Shown piece after piece: positions 1-7,279 of a DNA stretch of 15,316 nucleotides. Origin of the DNA: CAZXMB01 sp964641715 (lineage in GTDB: Bacteria > Desulfobacterota > BSN033 > UBA1163); the NCBI GenBank assembly GCA_964641715.1, contig CAZXMB010000068.1, positions 1 to 15,316 on the forward strand. The letters are read 5' to 3'. The translations under genes were made by a program, and so were the position numbers. The stretch's first letter is position 1. Every line of letters starts with the position of its first letter. The notes beneath the pieces are model-generated. The model made no database searches. It saw only the letters and a list, made by a program, of their open reading frames with translations, and had not been told where the DNA came from.

Positions 1-3
1 CGA

Positions 4-969
4 TTACGGCGGGAAGGCGATGGTATAGAGGTGCCTTCCGCCCTTCATCGGACCCTTCAGGAGGGCTTTAACTTCCTCCGCTGGTCTCTGGGTCAGATAT
101 TTGCTTTCGGGCAGCACTCCCGGAGGAAACTTGCCCATGATATCGTCATGAAGCTTCTTCAGATAATCGAGGGTGACTTCCACGCTCTTATAGGCCTTCT
201 TCGGATCAGCCAGGGAAGGTTTTCCAATGACTCCTTCAGGATAGATCACGCACTCAATCCCGCCACAACCGACTGCACAATGGCCAGGAATCGGATTACC
301 ATAGATGTCTCCCCCCCGATCCAGATGTCCCGGTGGCAAAAAGCCCCAGGGGGTATTGTCCTCGGCATTTTCCAGTTGGACCATTTCAGGAAAAAGGGCC
401 ATAGAGAGTGAGGTCTCTGCCTCGCAGGCATGCTGGAAGGGATTGTCGTAAGGTCCGCCGTGGGCCTTGTCCATCAGGGTCTGACCCATAATCCTTGGAA
501 TATCCACAAAGATAAGGATTGCCGGCACCTGGTATTTTTTCCCGAATTCATTGATTGCCGAAGGGACAATATATTCCTGGCCATGCAGGCTCATGAAGAT
601 TTGTTTCCGGAAACCCGTATTCCAGAACCCAGCCATGATCGCCCTGAGATAAGCGGAAAAGACATCATCCGGGATCACCACTGTCCCGGGCTGGCCTAAA
701 TGGTGGTACGGATGAGACCCGTAGACAACAGGATGCGCAACAGTACAGCCCGTTGCCTTGGCCACCTCTTCCGCCATTCTTGTCACCATGAAGATATCTT
801 CGCCATAGGGACCGGCTGCCCCGTGATTCTCCGTGGATCCAAGCGGGATGATAATCAGGTCGTTCTTCGTAAGCCTCTCTTCCACATCCTTCTTGGTCAT
901 CGTTTGAAAATAGATCTTACTCGGTTTGTCCATGTGTCCACCTTCCGGTGGTAACTTCCATTTTGCCAT
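4..969 (-). CDS. Creatininase-superfamily hydrolase, 3-dehydro-scyllo-inosose hydrolase-like
   Basis: This 321-residue protein belongs to the creatininase superfamily of metal-dependent hydrolases. The N-terminal metal-site motif is clear: GSTENHG at 44-50 (E47, H49) followed by E57/D58. A second site reads SLHGQE at 127-132 (H129), where typical members have NGHGGN. HACEAETS at 180-187 supplies H180, E183 and E185. From memory, the overall pattern (FQ-MTKKDVEERL, GSTENHG, HPYHH-G-PGTV, late GHLDRGG) resembles 3-dehydro-scyllo-inosose hydrolases (IolN of Thermotoga-type inositol breakdown), which open a diketo-inositol ring; I could not align it. The ATG at 969 has AGGAGG seven bases upstream, and this ribosome site overlaps the cupin stop, so the two are translationally linked. 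It is the last complete gene of the operon inside the window. The family call is firm, the substrate a guess. Confidence 0.8.
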   Translation of the reverse strand: MAKWKLPPEGGHMDKPSKIYFQTMTKKDVEERLTKNDLIIIPLGSTENHGAAGPYGEDIFMVTRMAEEVAKATGCTVAHPVVYGSHPYHHLGQPGTVVIPDDVFSAYLRAIMAGFWNTGFRKQIFMSLHGQEYIVPSAINEFGKKYQVPAILIFVDIPRIMGQTLMDKAHGGPYDNPFQHACEAETSLSMALFPEMVQLENAEDNTPWGFLPPGHLDRGGDIYGNPIPGHCAVGCGGIECVIYPEGVIGKPSLADPKKAYKSVEVTLDYLKKLHDDIMGKFPPGVLPESKYLTQRPAEEVKALLKGPMKGGRHLYTIAFPP

Positions 970-983
970 TTTGCTTCCTCCTT

Positions 984-1343
984 TTATTTCCTATGGCTTG
1001 GGAGTTGTGGGGAATAGATCCAGACAAACCTCAGGACTTCATCCCCGGTGTTAATGATTTTGTGGAGCTTCCCGGGCGGATTATAGATGCATACGCCTGG
1101 CTCAAGAGGGATCTCCCTGCCTTCGGTCACAAAGGTTCCTCTGCCGGCCACGAAATACATGACCTCCTCTTCATTGTCGTGCTTGTGCTCCGGCACCATT
1201 CCGCCCGGATAGGTCTCATTCACGCCCATGGCGAGATTCCGGGATCCTACAGTCTTCTCAGAGACCAGAATCCATGACATCCGGGGAGGATCCCTGCGCT
1301 CCCCCTTCACATCCTTAATGTTAATCACTTTAAGTTCTGACAT
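984..1343 (-). CDS. Small single-domain cupin (Cupin_2)
   Basis: This is a 119-residue single-domain cupin. Motif 1 is visible as PEHKHDNEEEVMYFVAGRG (two His, one Glu, closing Gly) and motif 2 as NPPGKLHKIINTG (Pro-Gly, His, Asn). These supply the usual three-His/one-Glu metal site of a small beta-barrel. Such stand-alone cupins in sugar-acid and aromatic operons may act as isomerases, epimerases or lyases, or only bind metabolites; nothing here fixes the activity. The start is set at the ATG at 1343 because AAGGAG lies six bases before it. An in-frame ATG at 1349 directly abuts that same site and is unlikely to be used. It sits 16 bases after the SDR gene and 14 before the hydrolase. Confidence 0.82.
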   Translation of the reverse strand: MSELKVINIKDVKGERRDPPRMSWILVSEKTVGSRNLAMGVNETYPGGMVPEHKHDNEEEVMYFVAGRGTFVTEGREIPLEPGVCIYNPPGKLHKIINTGDEVLRFVWIYSPQLPSHRK

Positions 1344-1359
1344 GATCATCTCCTTAAAA

Positions 1360-2106
1360 TTATCTGATCAGGATCCCTCCGTTTAAATCAATGGTGACAC
1401 CTGTGACCCAGTCTGACCGGCGGGAGGCCAAAAAGATAGCCATGTCTGCCACATCCTCTGGCAGACCATCTTTTTGTATTGCCCGCCCAGCATTCCACGT
1501 CGCAAAAACTTCTGCCGGGTATTGTTTTGTTTGCTCTGTTAAAATAGGCCCCGGGGCGATGGCGTTGGAATAAATCCCCGAGGGACCGAGTTCTCTCGCA
1601 AGGGTCTGAGTGAGCCCGATCACACCCGCCTTGGAAGCCGCATAATTCACGCCGACACCTGGACGACCCGTTCTTCCTCCCAGTGAGGCAATATTGATTA
1701 TTTTTCCCCTTCCCTGTTTTTTCATGATCGGAGTGACCGCCCGGCAACAGAGAAATGTTCCCGTCAAATTGACTTTCATGACTGATTCAAAAATCTCAAG
1801 GGTCATCTCCTCAATCGGTCTGTGACGGGAAATTCCTGCATTATTGACGAGGATGTCAATTCGGCCGAACTCACTGATCACCTCAGAGACGGCCTTTTCG
1901 ACTTCTGTCTCATTGGTGATATCGACCTTAATGGCCATCGTCTTTTGGCCGGAAGAATCCAGGGAGGTTGCCACATTTTTTGCCAGGGGAAGATCAATAT
2001 CCCATATCACTACCCGGGCACCTTCGATAAAAAATTTTTCAGCAATGGCCTTCCCGATACCCTTCCCGCCACCTGTGATGACGGCAACCAAATCCTTTAA
2101 CTCCAT
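1360..2106 (-). CDS. Classical short-chain dehydrogenase/reductase (SDR)
   Basis: This 248-residue classical SDR has a complete set of motifs: TGGGKGIG (11-18) for dinucleotide binding, NNAG (88-91), active-site N113, S141, Y155 and K159 (NYAASKAG), and the PG motif at 185-186. D36 at the end of beta-strand 2 suggests NAD(H) rather than NADP(H). Length is normal. It probably interconverts a secondary alcohol and a ketone of a sugar-acid or polyol intermediate. FabG-like, gluconate 5-dehydrogenase-like and IolO-like enzymes all share this pattern, so substrate cannot be read from motifs. AAGGAG eight bases before ATG 2106 supports the start. A 104-base gap with a hairpin separates it from the upstream AOR gene. 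Confidence 0.85.
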   Translation of the reverse strand: MELKDLVAVITGGGKGIGKAIAEKFFIEGARVVIWDIDLPLAKNVATSLDSSGQKTMAIKVDITNETEVEKAVSEVISEFGRIDILVNNAGISRHRPIEEMTLEIFESVMKVNLTGTFLCCRAVTPIMKKQGRGKIINIASLGGRTGRPGVGVNYAASKAGVIGLTQTLARELGPSGIYSNAIAPGPILTEQTKQYPAEVFATWNAGRAIQKDGLPEDVADMAIFLASRRSDWVTGVTIDLNGGILIR

Positions 2107-2153
2107 TTCCTATTCTCCTTATCCTTCCAGAGTCGCAAAAGAATAGATTTCAA

Positions 2154-2195
2154 TTCCCTTCCGCTCCTCCCTGTCTGAATGGAAGGCGGAGGGAA
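2154..2195 (-). other. Intercistronic hairpin between the AOR and SDR genes
   Basis: In the only sizeable gap inside the operon (2107-2210), the minus-strand RNA can form a ten-base-pair stem: UUCCCU-CCGC (2195 to 2186) with GCGG-A-AGGGAA (2164 to 2154). It has one bulged base and a loop of about 21 bases. No U-run follows, so it is not an intrinsic terminator. Inferred role: mRNA stabilisation or processing between the two cistrons. Pairing is seen directly; function is not. Confidence 0.4.
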
Positions 2196-2210
2196 CGACT
2201 CAATGGTTCC

Positions 2211-3941
2211 TTAAAAAACATCCCTTGGAATCTTCACTTTCCAAATCTGTTGCATTTCCTCCATCGAAATATCGAAGACGGAATTTCTCGGAGGCAGAAC
2301 CTCTTCCCTCATGAATTCCGGGATATCGAAGAATTCTTCTGAAACCCCAGCACGCCGGTTGAATTCTCGTTCCGCTTTCAGGACATCGATTCCGATCTTC
2401 TGCACATCCTCGTAAGTGATATCCCACCCATAGCGTCCCTTCAGAAAGAGGGTAAAAAGTTCAGGGTTCTTCACAAAAGGAGGACGGGTGAAGAGACAGA
2501 GCCCCATGGTGTCGAGAATAGCCGCCCGGATCTGAAGCCTTCTCGAATTCCGAACCTGGTCTTCTTTTCCAATAGGGTTGATGGTCCTGGCGGTTTCAAA
2601 TGTATTCCCTGCGGTATGGTCTGCTCCCATGGGAGAAGTGATATAGGTGACTCCGTTTCCTTTTAACGCGCGAGGGTCATAACCTGGAATGGCCTGGCCT
2701 TTGATTGCCGGGACCCTCCTCACTCCAAAGACCTTTCCTGTCACTACAACTCCGTTTCCGATGATTCGCCCGAGGTAAGTTCCCTGGCCGATCTGCCGAA
2801 TCAGATCCTTTGCACCTTCGGCGTCCCCGAAGGGAATTACCCCGGCCTCCATGGCCACCCCTATCGCAGCTCCAGTTTCAATCGCATCCACACCCACCTC
2901 GTTGCAGAGGTGGTTTAGTTCGGCGATATCACCCAGATCGCCAATCCCGCAGTTCGGTCCAAGAAGCGTAATATTCTCATATTGGAGGGATGCTACGGTT
3001 CTTTTTCCCGAAGGGTCTGGAAAGATATTGGAGCATGAAATGACGCAACCTCTCAAACAGGGTGTTCCTGAACGGCCTTCCCCTCCTCGCTCTGCAATCA
3101 CCTCTGCAACCCGTTCTCCTGCAATGGCCTCTGCTCTTTCAAACTGCCCTGCGCTAAAATTCCGTGTGGGAAGAAGGCCGAGCTCATTGGCGACCATGAG
3201 GATAGCAGGGGTTCCAAACTTATGCCTGTTTTCTGTCTTGGGATCATCCAGGATGGCCTGAGCAAGGGTTTTGCTTGCTTCTCGAAGAAGACCATCATCA
3301 AAAACATGGGGTAATACAGCCTCCGAATCATCCACCACAATCGCTTTGATCCCTTTTGACCCCATCACCGCTCCGAGACCGCCACGTGCCGCATAGCGAA
3401 CCTGTATGTCATTTAAATCAGTCACAGCAACCCCAGCCCCTGCCATTTTCATCTCTCCGGCAGGCCCGATGCAGATGATCCCCGCCTCCCGGCCGAACCG
3501 CTTCCTCAGGAATCGGATGGTCTCTGAGACAAACTTCCCCCTCAACTCAGGGTACTCAGATAACGTGAGCTGATTTCCTCCAATCATCAAGACCTTCGTT
3601 CCCGCCTTCTCCGGAATATCTTCCAGCACCAGAGCCTTGATCCCGAGTCGTGCGATCTTCTTTCCGGCTTCGCCTCCCACATCGCTTTCCTTGACACCCT
3701 GCGTGAGAGGGCTCTTACCTCCCACTGAAAACTTCCCGGTTGTGGTAACGATAGTATCTCCTAAAAGGCCCGGAGCGATCATGAACTTATTGAAGCGTCC
3801 AAGAGGGTCGGATGTGGGTGGAACTTCCCTCAATAAGAACTTTGAGATCAGGAGCCTGCCCCCCCAGCGCATCTCCTCTTCGGTCGCTTCTTGTCTGGAA
3901 ATCTCTCCTGTTCGAGTATTAACCCTTATGATCCACTTCAT
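2211..3941 (-). CDS. AOR-family tungsten/molybdenum oxidoreductase
   Basis: This 576-residue protein is a member of the aldehyde:ferredoxin oxidoreductase family (tungsto-bispterin plus [4Fe-4S]). Hallmarks are RWGGRLL at 25-31, TTGKFSVGGKSPLTQG near 67-82, ARGGLGAVMGSKGIKAI at 185-201 (pterin-binding region), GADHTAG at 439-445, and a cysteine cluster C295, C299, C303 with the fourth ligand C482 (DTMGLCLF). The first cysteine spacing is CX3C rather than the CX2C of the best-known members. Family enzymes oxidise aldehydes to acids with ferredoxin, but some act on other substrates or run in reverse. In this operon the natural role would be to oxidise an aldehyde released by the RraA-like aldolase. 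The start is 13 bases after the Ldh2 stop and AAGGA overlaps that stop. Confidence 0.88.
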   Translation of the reverse strand: MKWIIRVNTRTGEISRQEATEEEMRWGGRLLISKFLLREVPPTSDPLGRFNKFMIAPGLLGDTIVTTTGKFSVGGKSPLTQGVKESDVGGEAGKKIARLGIKALVLEDIPEKAGTKVLMIGGNQLTLSEYPELRGKFVSETIRFLRKRFGREAGIICIGPAGEMKMAGAGVAVTDLNDIQVRYAARGGLGAVMGSKGIKAIVVDDSEAVLPHVFDDGLLREASKTLAQAILDDPKTENRHKFGTPAILMVANELGLLPTRNFSAGQFERAEAIAGERVAEVIAERGGEGRSGTPCLRGCVISCSNIFPDPSGKRTVASLQYENITLLGPNCGIGDLGDIAELNHLCNEVGVDAIETGAAIGVAMEAGVIPFGDAEGAKDLIRQIGQGTYLGRIIGNGVVVTGKVFGVRRVPAIKGQAIPGYDPRALKGNGVTYITSPMGADHTAGNTFETARTINPIGKEDQVRNSRRLQIRAAILDTMGLCLFTRPPFVKNPELFTLFLKGRYGWDITYEDVQKIGIDVLKAEREFNRRAGVSEEFFDIPEFMREEVLPPRNSVFDISMEEMQQIWKVKIPRDVF

Positions 3942-3954
3942 CTTTCACGATCCT

Positions 3955-5001
3955 TCACGATTCATTCATTCTTATCGGGCTTTTCACCTTTTCCAGAAGC
4001 TGGTTTAAATCGCTCGCCACGGATTCATTCAATTCAATTCCTTCTGCCAGGCTCTCTTTCTCTTTTTCAAACTCGATCTCCCCTGGAAGGTAAATTCTTG
4101 AGACTCCCTTTGCCTTCTTGGATTTTTTAATCGATCCAATATAAGAGTCCATGAGTTGCTTAAACTGATCAAGAGGCATAAACTTTTCAATGTCAATGGC
4201 CATGGTGAGGACACCGATACCGGTCGGCCCTAAGGGTTGATGAAAGGTCTTAATCTTCGGACCATATTGAGACCCTGAAAGGAGACCTGCGAGGATATCA
4301 ATCACAAGAGCCAGGCCATATCCCTTGGGTCCGCCTATGGGCAAGAGCGTACCTTTCAATGCACCACTTGGATCGGTCGTCGGTGATCCCTCTTCATCGA
4401 GAGCCCACCCAAGGGGGATGGACTGTTTCATCCGTAGGGCTTTCCGGATCTTCCCCCGGGCAACGACACTTGATGACATATCGAGAACCAAAGGGGCTTC
4501 CAAACCACACGGGATAGCTATCGAGATCGGATTCGTTCCAAGGAATGGATCCGCCCCTCCCCAGGGAGACATGGAAGGAGCGGAATTGCTCATCACGATT
4601 CCGACCATTCCCTCTTCTGCAGCCATGAGGGTATAGAAGGCAAGAATCCCAATGTGATTCGTATTTCGGATGAGGGTCAATCCCATTCCAAGTTCTTTAG
4701 CCTTTTGAATATTCATCCTCATGGCCCGATGAGCCGCAACCTGGCCAAGCCCATTTCCTCCATCAAGAACAGAGTTCGCTCCATCCTCTCTGAGCACCCG
4801 GACTTTGGTTGGAATACGGATCATCCGTGCATCGACCCGGTCTGAAAGGAGTTTCAGAAAATGGACGCCATGAGTATCGATCCCTCTCATCTCGGCCAGG
4901 ACCAGACACTCAGCCACTAACTTCGCCTCATGATCAGTGGCGTTCAACCCCTTAAGAATTTCAATTGAGATTTCTTTTAATCGTTGCGGCTGGATTTTCA
5001 T
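3955..5001 (-). CDS. Ldh2-family malate/L-lactate-type dehydrogenase
   Basis: This 348-residue protein is a member of the Ldh_2 family of NAD(P)-dependent 2-hydroxyacid/2-ketoacid oxidoreductases (malate, L-lactate, ureidoglycolate, 2,3-diketo-L-gulonate and Delta1-piperideine-2-carboxylate enzymes). Typical blocks are RGIDTHGV (39-46, with the conserved His), DGGNGLGQ (80-87), NTNHIG (113-118), GGADPFLGTNPISIAIP (148-164), DMSSSVVARGKI (174-185) and GGPKGYGLALVIDILAGLLSG (near 223-243). The charged C-terminal tail is family-like. It probably converts a 2-hydroxyacid to a 2-ketoacid, or the reverse, upstream of the aldolase step. The exact acid is unknown. The ATG lies four bases after the RraA stop with no strong ribosome site, so translation is probably coupled. 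Confidence 0.87.
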   Translation of the reverse strand: MKIQPQRLKEISIEILKGLNATDHEAKLVAECLVLAEMRGIDTHGVHFLKLLSDRVDARMIRIPTKVRVLREDGANSVLDGGNGLGQVAAHRAMRMNIQKAKELGMGLTLIRNTNHIGILAFYTLMAAEEGMVGIVMSNSAPSMSPWGGADPFLGTNPISIAIPCGLEAPLVLDMSSSVVARGKIRKALRMKQSIPLGWALDEEGSPTTDPSGALKGTLLPIGGPKGYGLALVIDILAGLLSGSQYGPKIKTFHQPLGPTGIGVLTMAIDIEKFMPLDQFKQLMDSYIGSIKKSKKAKGVSRIYLPGEIEFEKEKESLAEGIELNESVASDLNQLLEKVKSPIRMNES

Positions 5002-5005
5002 CAGG

Positions 5006-5677
5006 CTATTTTTCGACCATCCCTAAGAATTCAAAAACCTTCTCTAACTTGTTCAGCTCGACGCTGGAGATACCCGCCTTCAGTCTTTCTGATTTCAACT
5101 TTTCTGCTTCAACCCTCTGGATAGATTTCTCCAGGACCTCTTCGCATTTCGATCGCTCAACCACAACCATTCCATCATCATCCCCGAGAATCAAATCTCC
5201 CGGGTGGACCGATACTCCCCCAAAAATGACAGGGTGATTGATTAATCCAAGAACCGTTTTCGTCGTTCCCTTGATGCAGAATCCACGGCAGAATACGGGG
5301 AATCCCATTCTGATGATTTCGGCGGAATCCCTGATGCACCCGTCAATGGCCAACCCTCCCAGCTTCTTTGCGACACCGGATGTGGCCATCAATCCTCCCC
5401 AGTAGCCGGCTTCATAATATTCCCCCACTGAAGTGACGAGGATATCTCCTGGCTTTGCCCGCTCCAGAGCCTTATGGAGCATCAAATTGTCACCGGGGTG
5501 GCACTGAACCGTAAAAGCAGGGCCGCAGAGCCGGACGCCACGGGTGATGGGCTTAATCACATGGTCAACTGCTCCTTTTCTTCCATAGGCTTCGTGGACA
5601 GTTGCAGTGCCGATTCCTCGAAACTGATCCATTAATTCCTTAGGGGGCCTATCAATTTGAGTTATTACATGGGTCAT
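5006..5677 (-). CDS. RraA-like / HMG-CHA aldolase family protein
   Basis: This RraA-superfamily protein resembles 4-hydroxy-4-methyl-2-oxoglutarate / 4-carboxy-4-hydroxy-2-oxoadipate aldolases, class II pyruvate aldolases that also decarboxylate oxaloacetate. Seen: RGIGTATVHEAYGRKGAVD near the N-terminus, GGLAIDGCIRDSAE around the metal/pyruvate site, and GDLILGDDDGMVVV near the end. Counting from the longer GTG-started form, R127-D128 are kept, but the residue 21 before that Arg is Gly106 where active aldolases have Asp (D-x20-R-D). The start is set at ATG 5677 because GGGGAG lies about nine bases upstream. An alternative GTG at 5710 overlaps the regulator's stop (GTGA) but has a poor ribosome site. 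The likely product is pyruvate plus an aldehyde or ketoacid; a regulator-like or other lyase role is possible. Confidence 0.82.
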   Translation of the reverse strand: MTHVITQIDRPPKELMDQFRGIGTATVHEAYGRKGAVDHVIKPITRGVRLCGPAFTVQCHPGDNLMLHKALERAKPGDILVTSVGEYYEAGYWGGLMATSGVAKKLGGLAIDGCIRDSAEIIRMGFPVFCRGFCIKGTTKTVLGLINHPVIFGGVSVHPGDLILGDDDGMVVVERSKCEEVLEKSIQRVEAEKLKSERLKAGISSVELNKLEKVFEFLGMVEK

Positions 5678-5706
5678 GGGTTGGATCTCCCCTTCTCCAA
5701 TTTTGA

Positions 5707-6360
5707 TCACATGATCTTTTTCAGATATTCCATCGAGTTTCTGAGATGGTTTCGGACTGCCTGTTCCGCTCGCACAGCATCTTGCGCCTCCATGGAATCC
5801 AAAATCTCAAGATGTTCTTTGAAAGACTCCTCAGATCGGCCCGGATGAGATTGATCGAAGAAATAGATACGGTTTCTCACCACATGATCCTGCAGTCTCT
5901 TATAAATCTCCATCAATCGATTGTTCCCGAGGGTCTCAAAGATAAAGGTGTGAATCTGGTCTCCAGATCTAAAATGTCTTGGAGCCGCTCCCCCATTTTC
6001 GCTTTCGGAGGAGATGAATTTGTCTCTTAAGAGTTTAATCTTGGCTGGATCCACCTTCATCACAGCCCGTTTGACCGCTTCACATTCTAAAATCTCCCTT
6101 ATCTCAAATAGTTCTCTGATATCCTGAAATGAAATCCTGGAAACGAAAGCTCCCTTTACAGGGATATTTTCAACAAGCCCCTCCCTTTCGAGTTGCTGAA
6201 ATGCTTCTCTAATCGGGGTCTTACTGATTTTAAGCTCTTTTGAAAGCATACCCTCATTGAGAGGCTCTCCTGGTTTGATAAGGTTATTGATGATTCTGCT
6301 CTTTAAGTTACCGTAAACAAATGCTTTTTTACTCTTCGAGTTATTCCTCATCCTTTTCAT
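5707..6360 (-). CDS. GntR-family regulator, FadR subfamily (FCD domain)
   Basis: This 217-residue transcription factor has an N-terminal winged helix-turn-helix of about 65 residues (LSKELKISKTPIREAFQQLE, then GLVENIPVKGAFVSRI as the wing) and a C-terminal FCD effector domain. The likely FCD metal/ligand histidines are H137, H183 and H205. The usual D-x3-H aspartate is shifted by one (GDQIH), so ligand geometry may differ. Such proteins usually repress or activate adjacent sugar-acid or organic-acid operons and respond to a pathway carboxylate. It is the first gene of the operon and overlaps or closely abuts the aldolase gene. Start choice is uncertain: ATG 6360 has AAGG only two bases away, and ATG 6351 is a good alternative. 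Confidence 0.85.
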   Translation of the reverse strand: MKRMRNNSKSKKAFVYGNLKSRIINNLIKPGEPLNEGMLSKELKISKTPIREAFQQLEREGLVENIPVKGAFVSRISFQDIRELFEIREILECEAVKRAVMKVDPAKIKLLRDKFISSESENGGAAPRHFRSGDQIHTFIFETLGNNRLMEIYKRLQDHVVRNRIYFFDQSHPGRSEESFKEHLEILDSMEAQDAVRAEQAVRNHLRNSMEYLKKIM

Positions 6361-6379
6361 GACCTTAAGTTACCACATT

Positions 6380-6428
6380 TATAGATATACTAAAAATATA
6401 TCATTAATATATTTTAAAAATATCTATA
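6380..6428. promoter_or_regulatory. 49-bp AT-rich dyad, candidate operator of the GntR operon
   Basis: TATAGATAT at 6380-6388 is mirrored exactly by ATATCTATA at 6420-6428, and AAAATATAT at 6393-6401 by ATATATTTT at 6407-6415. Both pairs are centred on base 6404; 20 of 24 positions pair. The right outer arm covers the predicted -10 box of the minus-strand promoter, so a bound dimer or two dimers would block it. AT-richness raises the chance of a coincidental dyad, but the nested shared centre is notable. Confidence 0.45.
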
Positions 6429-6452
6429 CTATGAGTTAAATTTCTTTGTCAA
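6423..6452 (-). promoter_or_regulatory. Predicted sigma-70 promoter of the catabolic operon
   Basis: On the minus strand a perfect -35 box TTGACA (6452-6447) is followed by an 18-base spacer and TATAGA (6428-6423). Transcription would begin near 6415, giving a leader of about 55 bases before the regulator ATG at 6360. The -10 box lies inside the dyad described at 6380-6428. Confidence 0.5.
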
Positions 6453-6470
6453 GAAAAAAATCAGAATCTC

Positions 6471-6499
6471 TTGACTCCCTCAGTTTCGGGTGTTTTGAT
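6471..6499 (+). promoter_or_regulatory. Weak candidate sigma-70 promoter for rfaE2
   Basis: TTGACT (6471-6476), a 17-base spacer and TTTGAT (6494-6499) give a possible plus-strand promoter. Its -35 box and that of the opposing promoter lie in a perfect 7-bp inverted repeat (GTCAAGA 6448-6454, TCTTGAC 6469-6475). The -10 match is only four of six and ends in the next palindrome. The rest of the 6361-6649 gap shows no gene. Confidence 0.28.
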
Positions 6500-6520
6500 C
6501 CCTCTTTGGCAAAGAGGGAT
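6498..6520. repeat. Palindromic repeat, copy 1 (CTTTGGCAAAG core)
   Basis: ATCCCTCTTTG (6498-6508), a central G, then CAAAGAGGGAT (6510-6520): perfect 11-bp arms. The core and the pyrimidine-rich arm recur at 7183-7209 and 7214-7236, so this looks like a small dispersed palindromic (REP-like) element rather than a one-off hairpin. No T-run follows, so an intrinsic terminator is unlikely. Confidence 0.6.
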
Positions 6521-6649
6521 AAAGGTTCATCATTATTATTCTCCCGATTTATGGGCAACTTTTTACTCATGTAGGGAGGGCCAACAAGACCAGTGACGAG
6601 GATTGACTCCCCTCATTAAATCTGGTAGTTTTTGAAATAGGAGATAGAG

Positions 6650-7147
6650 ATGAGAGAGAAGATTAGAAAAAAAGAGGATCTTTACAGTATCATCAAAGCC
6701 CTTAAGGCTAAAGGGAAACGGATTGTCTTTACCAATGGTTGTTTCGACCTTCTCCATGTCGGTCATATTCGATATTTAGAGAAGGCCAGATCCCTCGGGG
6801 ATATTCTGATCGTTGGCTTAAACAGTGATCGATCGGTTCGGATCATTAAAGGTCCTGAACGCCCAATCCTTCCGGAGGGTGAGAGGGCAGAGGTCCTTTC
6901 AGGTCTCGGTTGTGTGGATTATATTACGCTATTTGATGAAGATACTCCTTTAGAACTCATTACGCTTCTTCAACCCCACATTCTTGTGAAGGGTGGGGAT
7001 TGGACCAGAGAGACCACCGTGGGGAGAGAAGTGGTTGAGAAATCCGGCGGGCAAGTCATCATCCTTCCTTTCGAAGAAGGATCCTCCACTTCCAACCTCA
7101 TCAAAACTATCTTAAAAAGATATGATAAAAAGCGTAATCCTTCATGA
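6650..7147 (+). CDS. rfaE2: D-glycero-beta-D-manno-heptose 1-phosphate adenylyltransferase
   Basis: This 165-residue nucleotidyltransferase corresponds to the C-terminal half of bifunctional HldE (stand-alone form called RfaE2 or HldC). It transfers AMP from ATP to heptose 1-phosphate, making ADP-heptose for the LPS inner core in the cytoplasm. FTNGCFDLLHVGH (27-39) includes the HxGH signature (H36, H39). LNSDRSV (57-63), LVKGGDW (112-118) and the late GSSTSNLI (144-151, equivalent of the family's STT-type motif) match the family. AGGAG six bases before the ATG supports the start. The kinase half is not in the window. A palindromic repeat lies upstream and two more follow the gene. Confidence 0.92.
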   Translation: MREKIRKKEDLYSIIKALKAKGKRIVFTNGCFDLLHVGHIRYLEKARSLGDILIVGLNSDRSVRIIKGPERPILPEGERAEVLSGLGCVDYITLFDEDTPLELITLLQPHILVKGGDWTRETTVGREVVEKSGGQVIILPFEEGSSTSNLIKTILKRYDKKRNPS

Positions 7148-7182
7148 CGGATTCGTCACACGCGAATCATGAAGATCCTCCT

Positions 7183-7236
7183 TTATCCCCCTTTTCCAAA
7201 GGGGGATAATTACTCCTTCCTTTGGCAAAGGGAGGG
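7183..7236. repeat. Two tandem palindromic repeats (copies 2 and 3)
   Basis: Copy 2 has perfect 12-bp arms, TTATCCCCCTTT (7183-7194) and AAAGGGGGATAA (7198-7209), with loop TCC. Copy 3 (7214-7224 with 7226-7236) has 11 pairs, two of them G-U, around the same CTTTGGCAAAG core as copy 1. They fill most of the gap between rfaE2 and thiL. An imperfect hairpin (7141-7173) also spans the rfaE2 stop codon. Confidence 0.6.
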
Positions 7237-7279
7237 AGGAGGGATTAAAAGAAGTTATTTTCTAGGCAATGGATTAACC

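Noticed and set aside
7169..7279. N-terminal extension of thiL to ATG 7169
   Set aside because: The extension is translated palindromic repeat and lies outside normal ThiL length.
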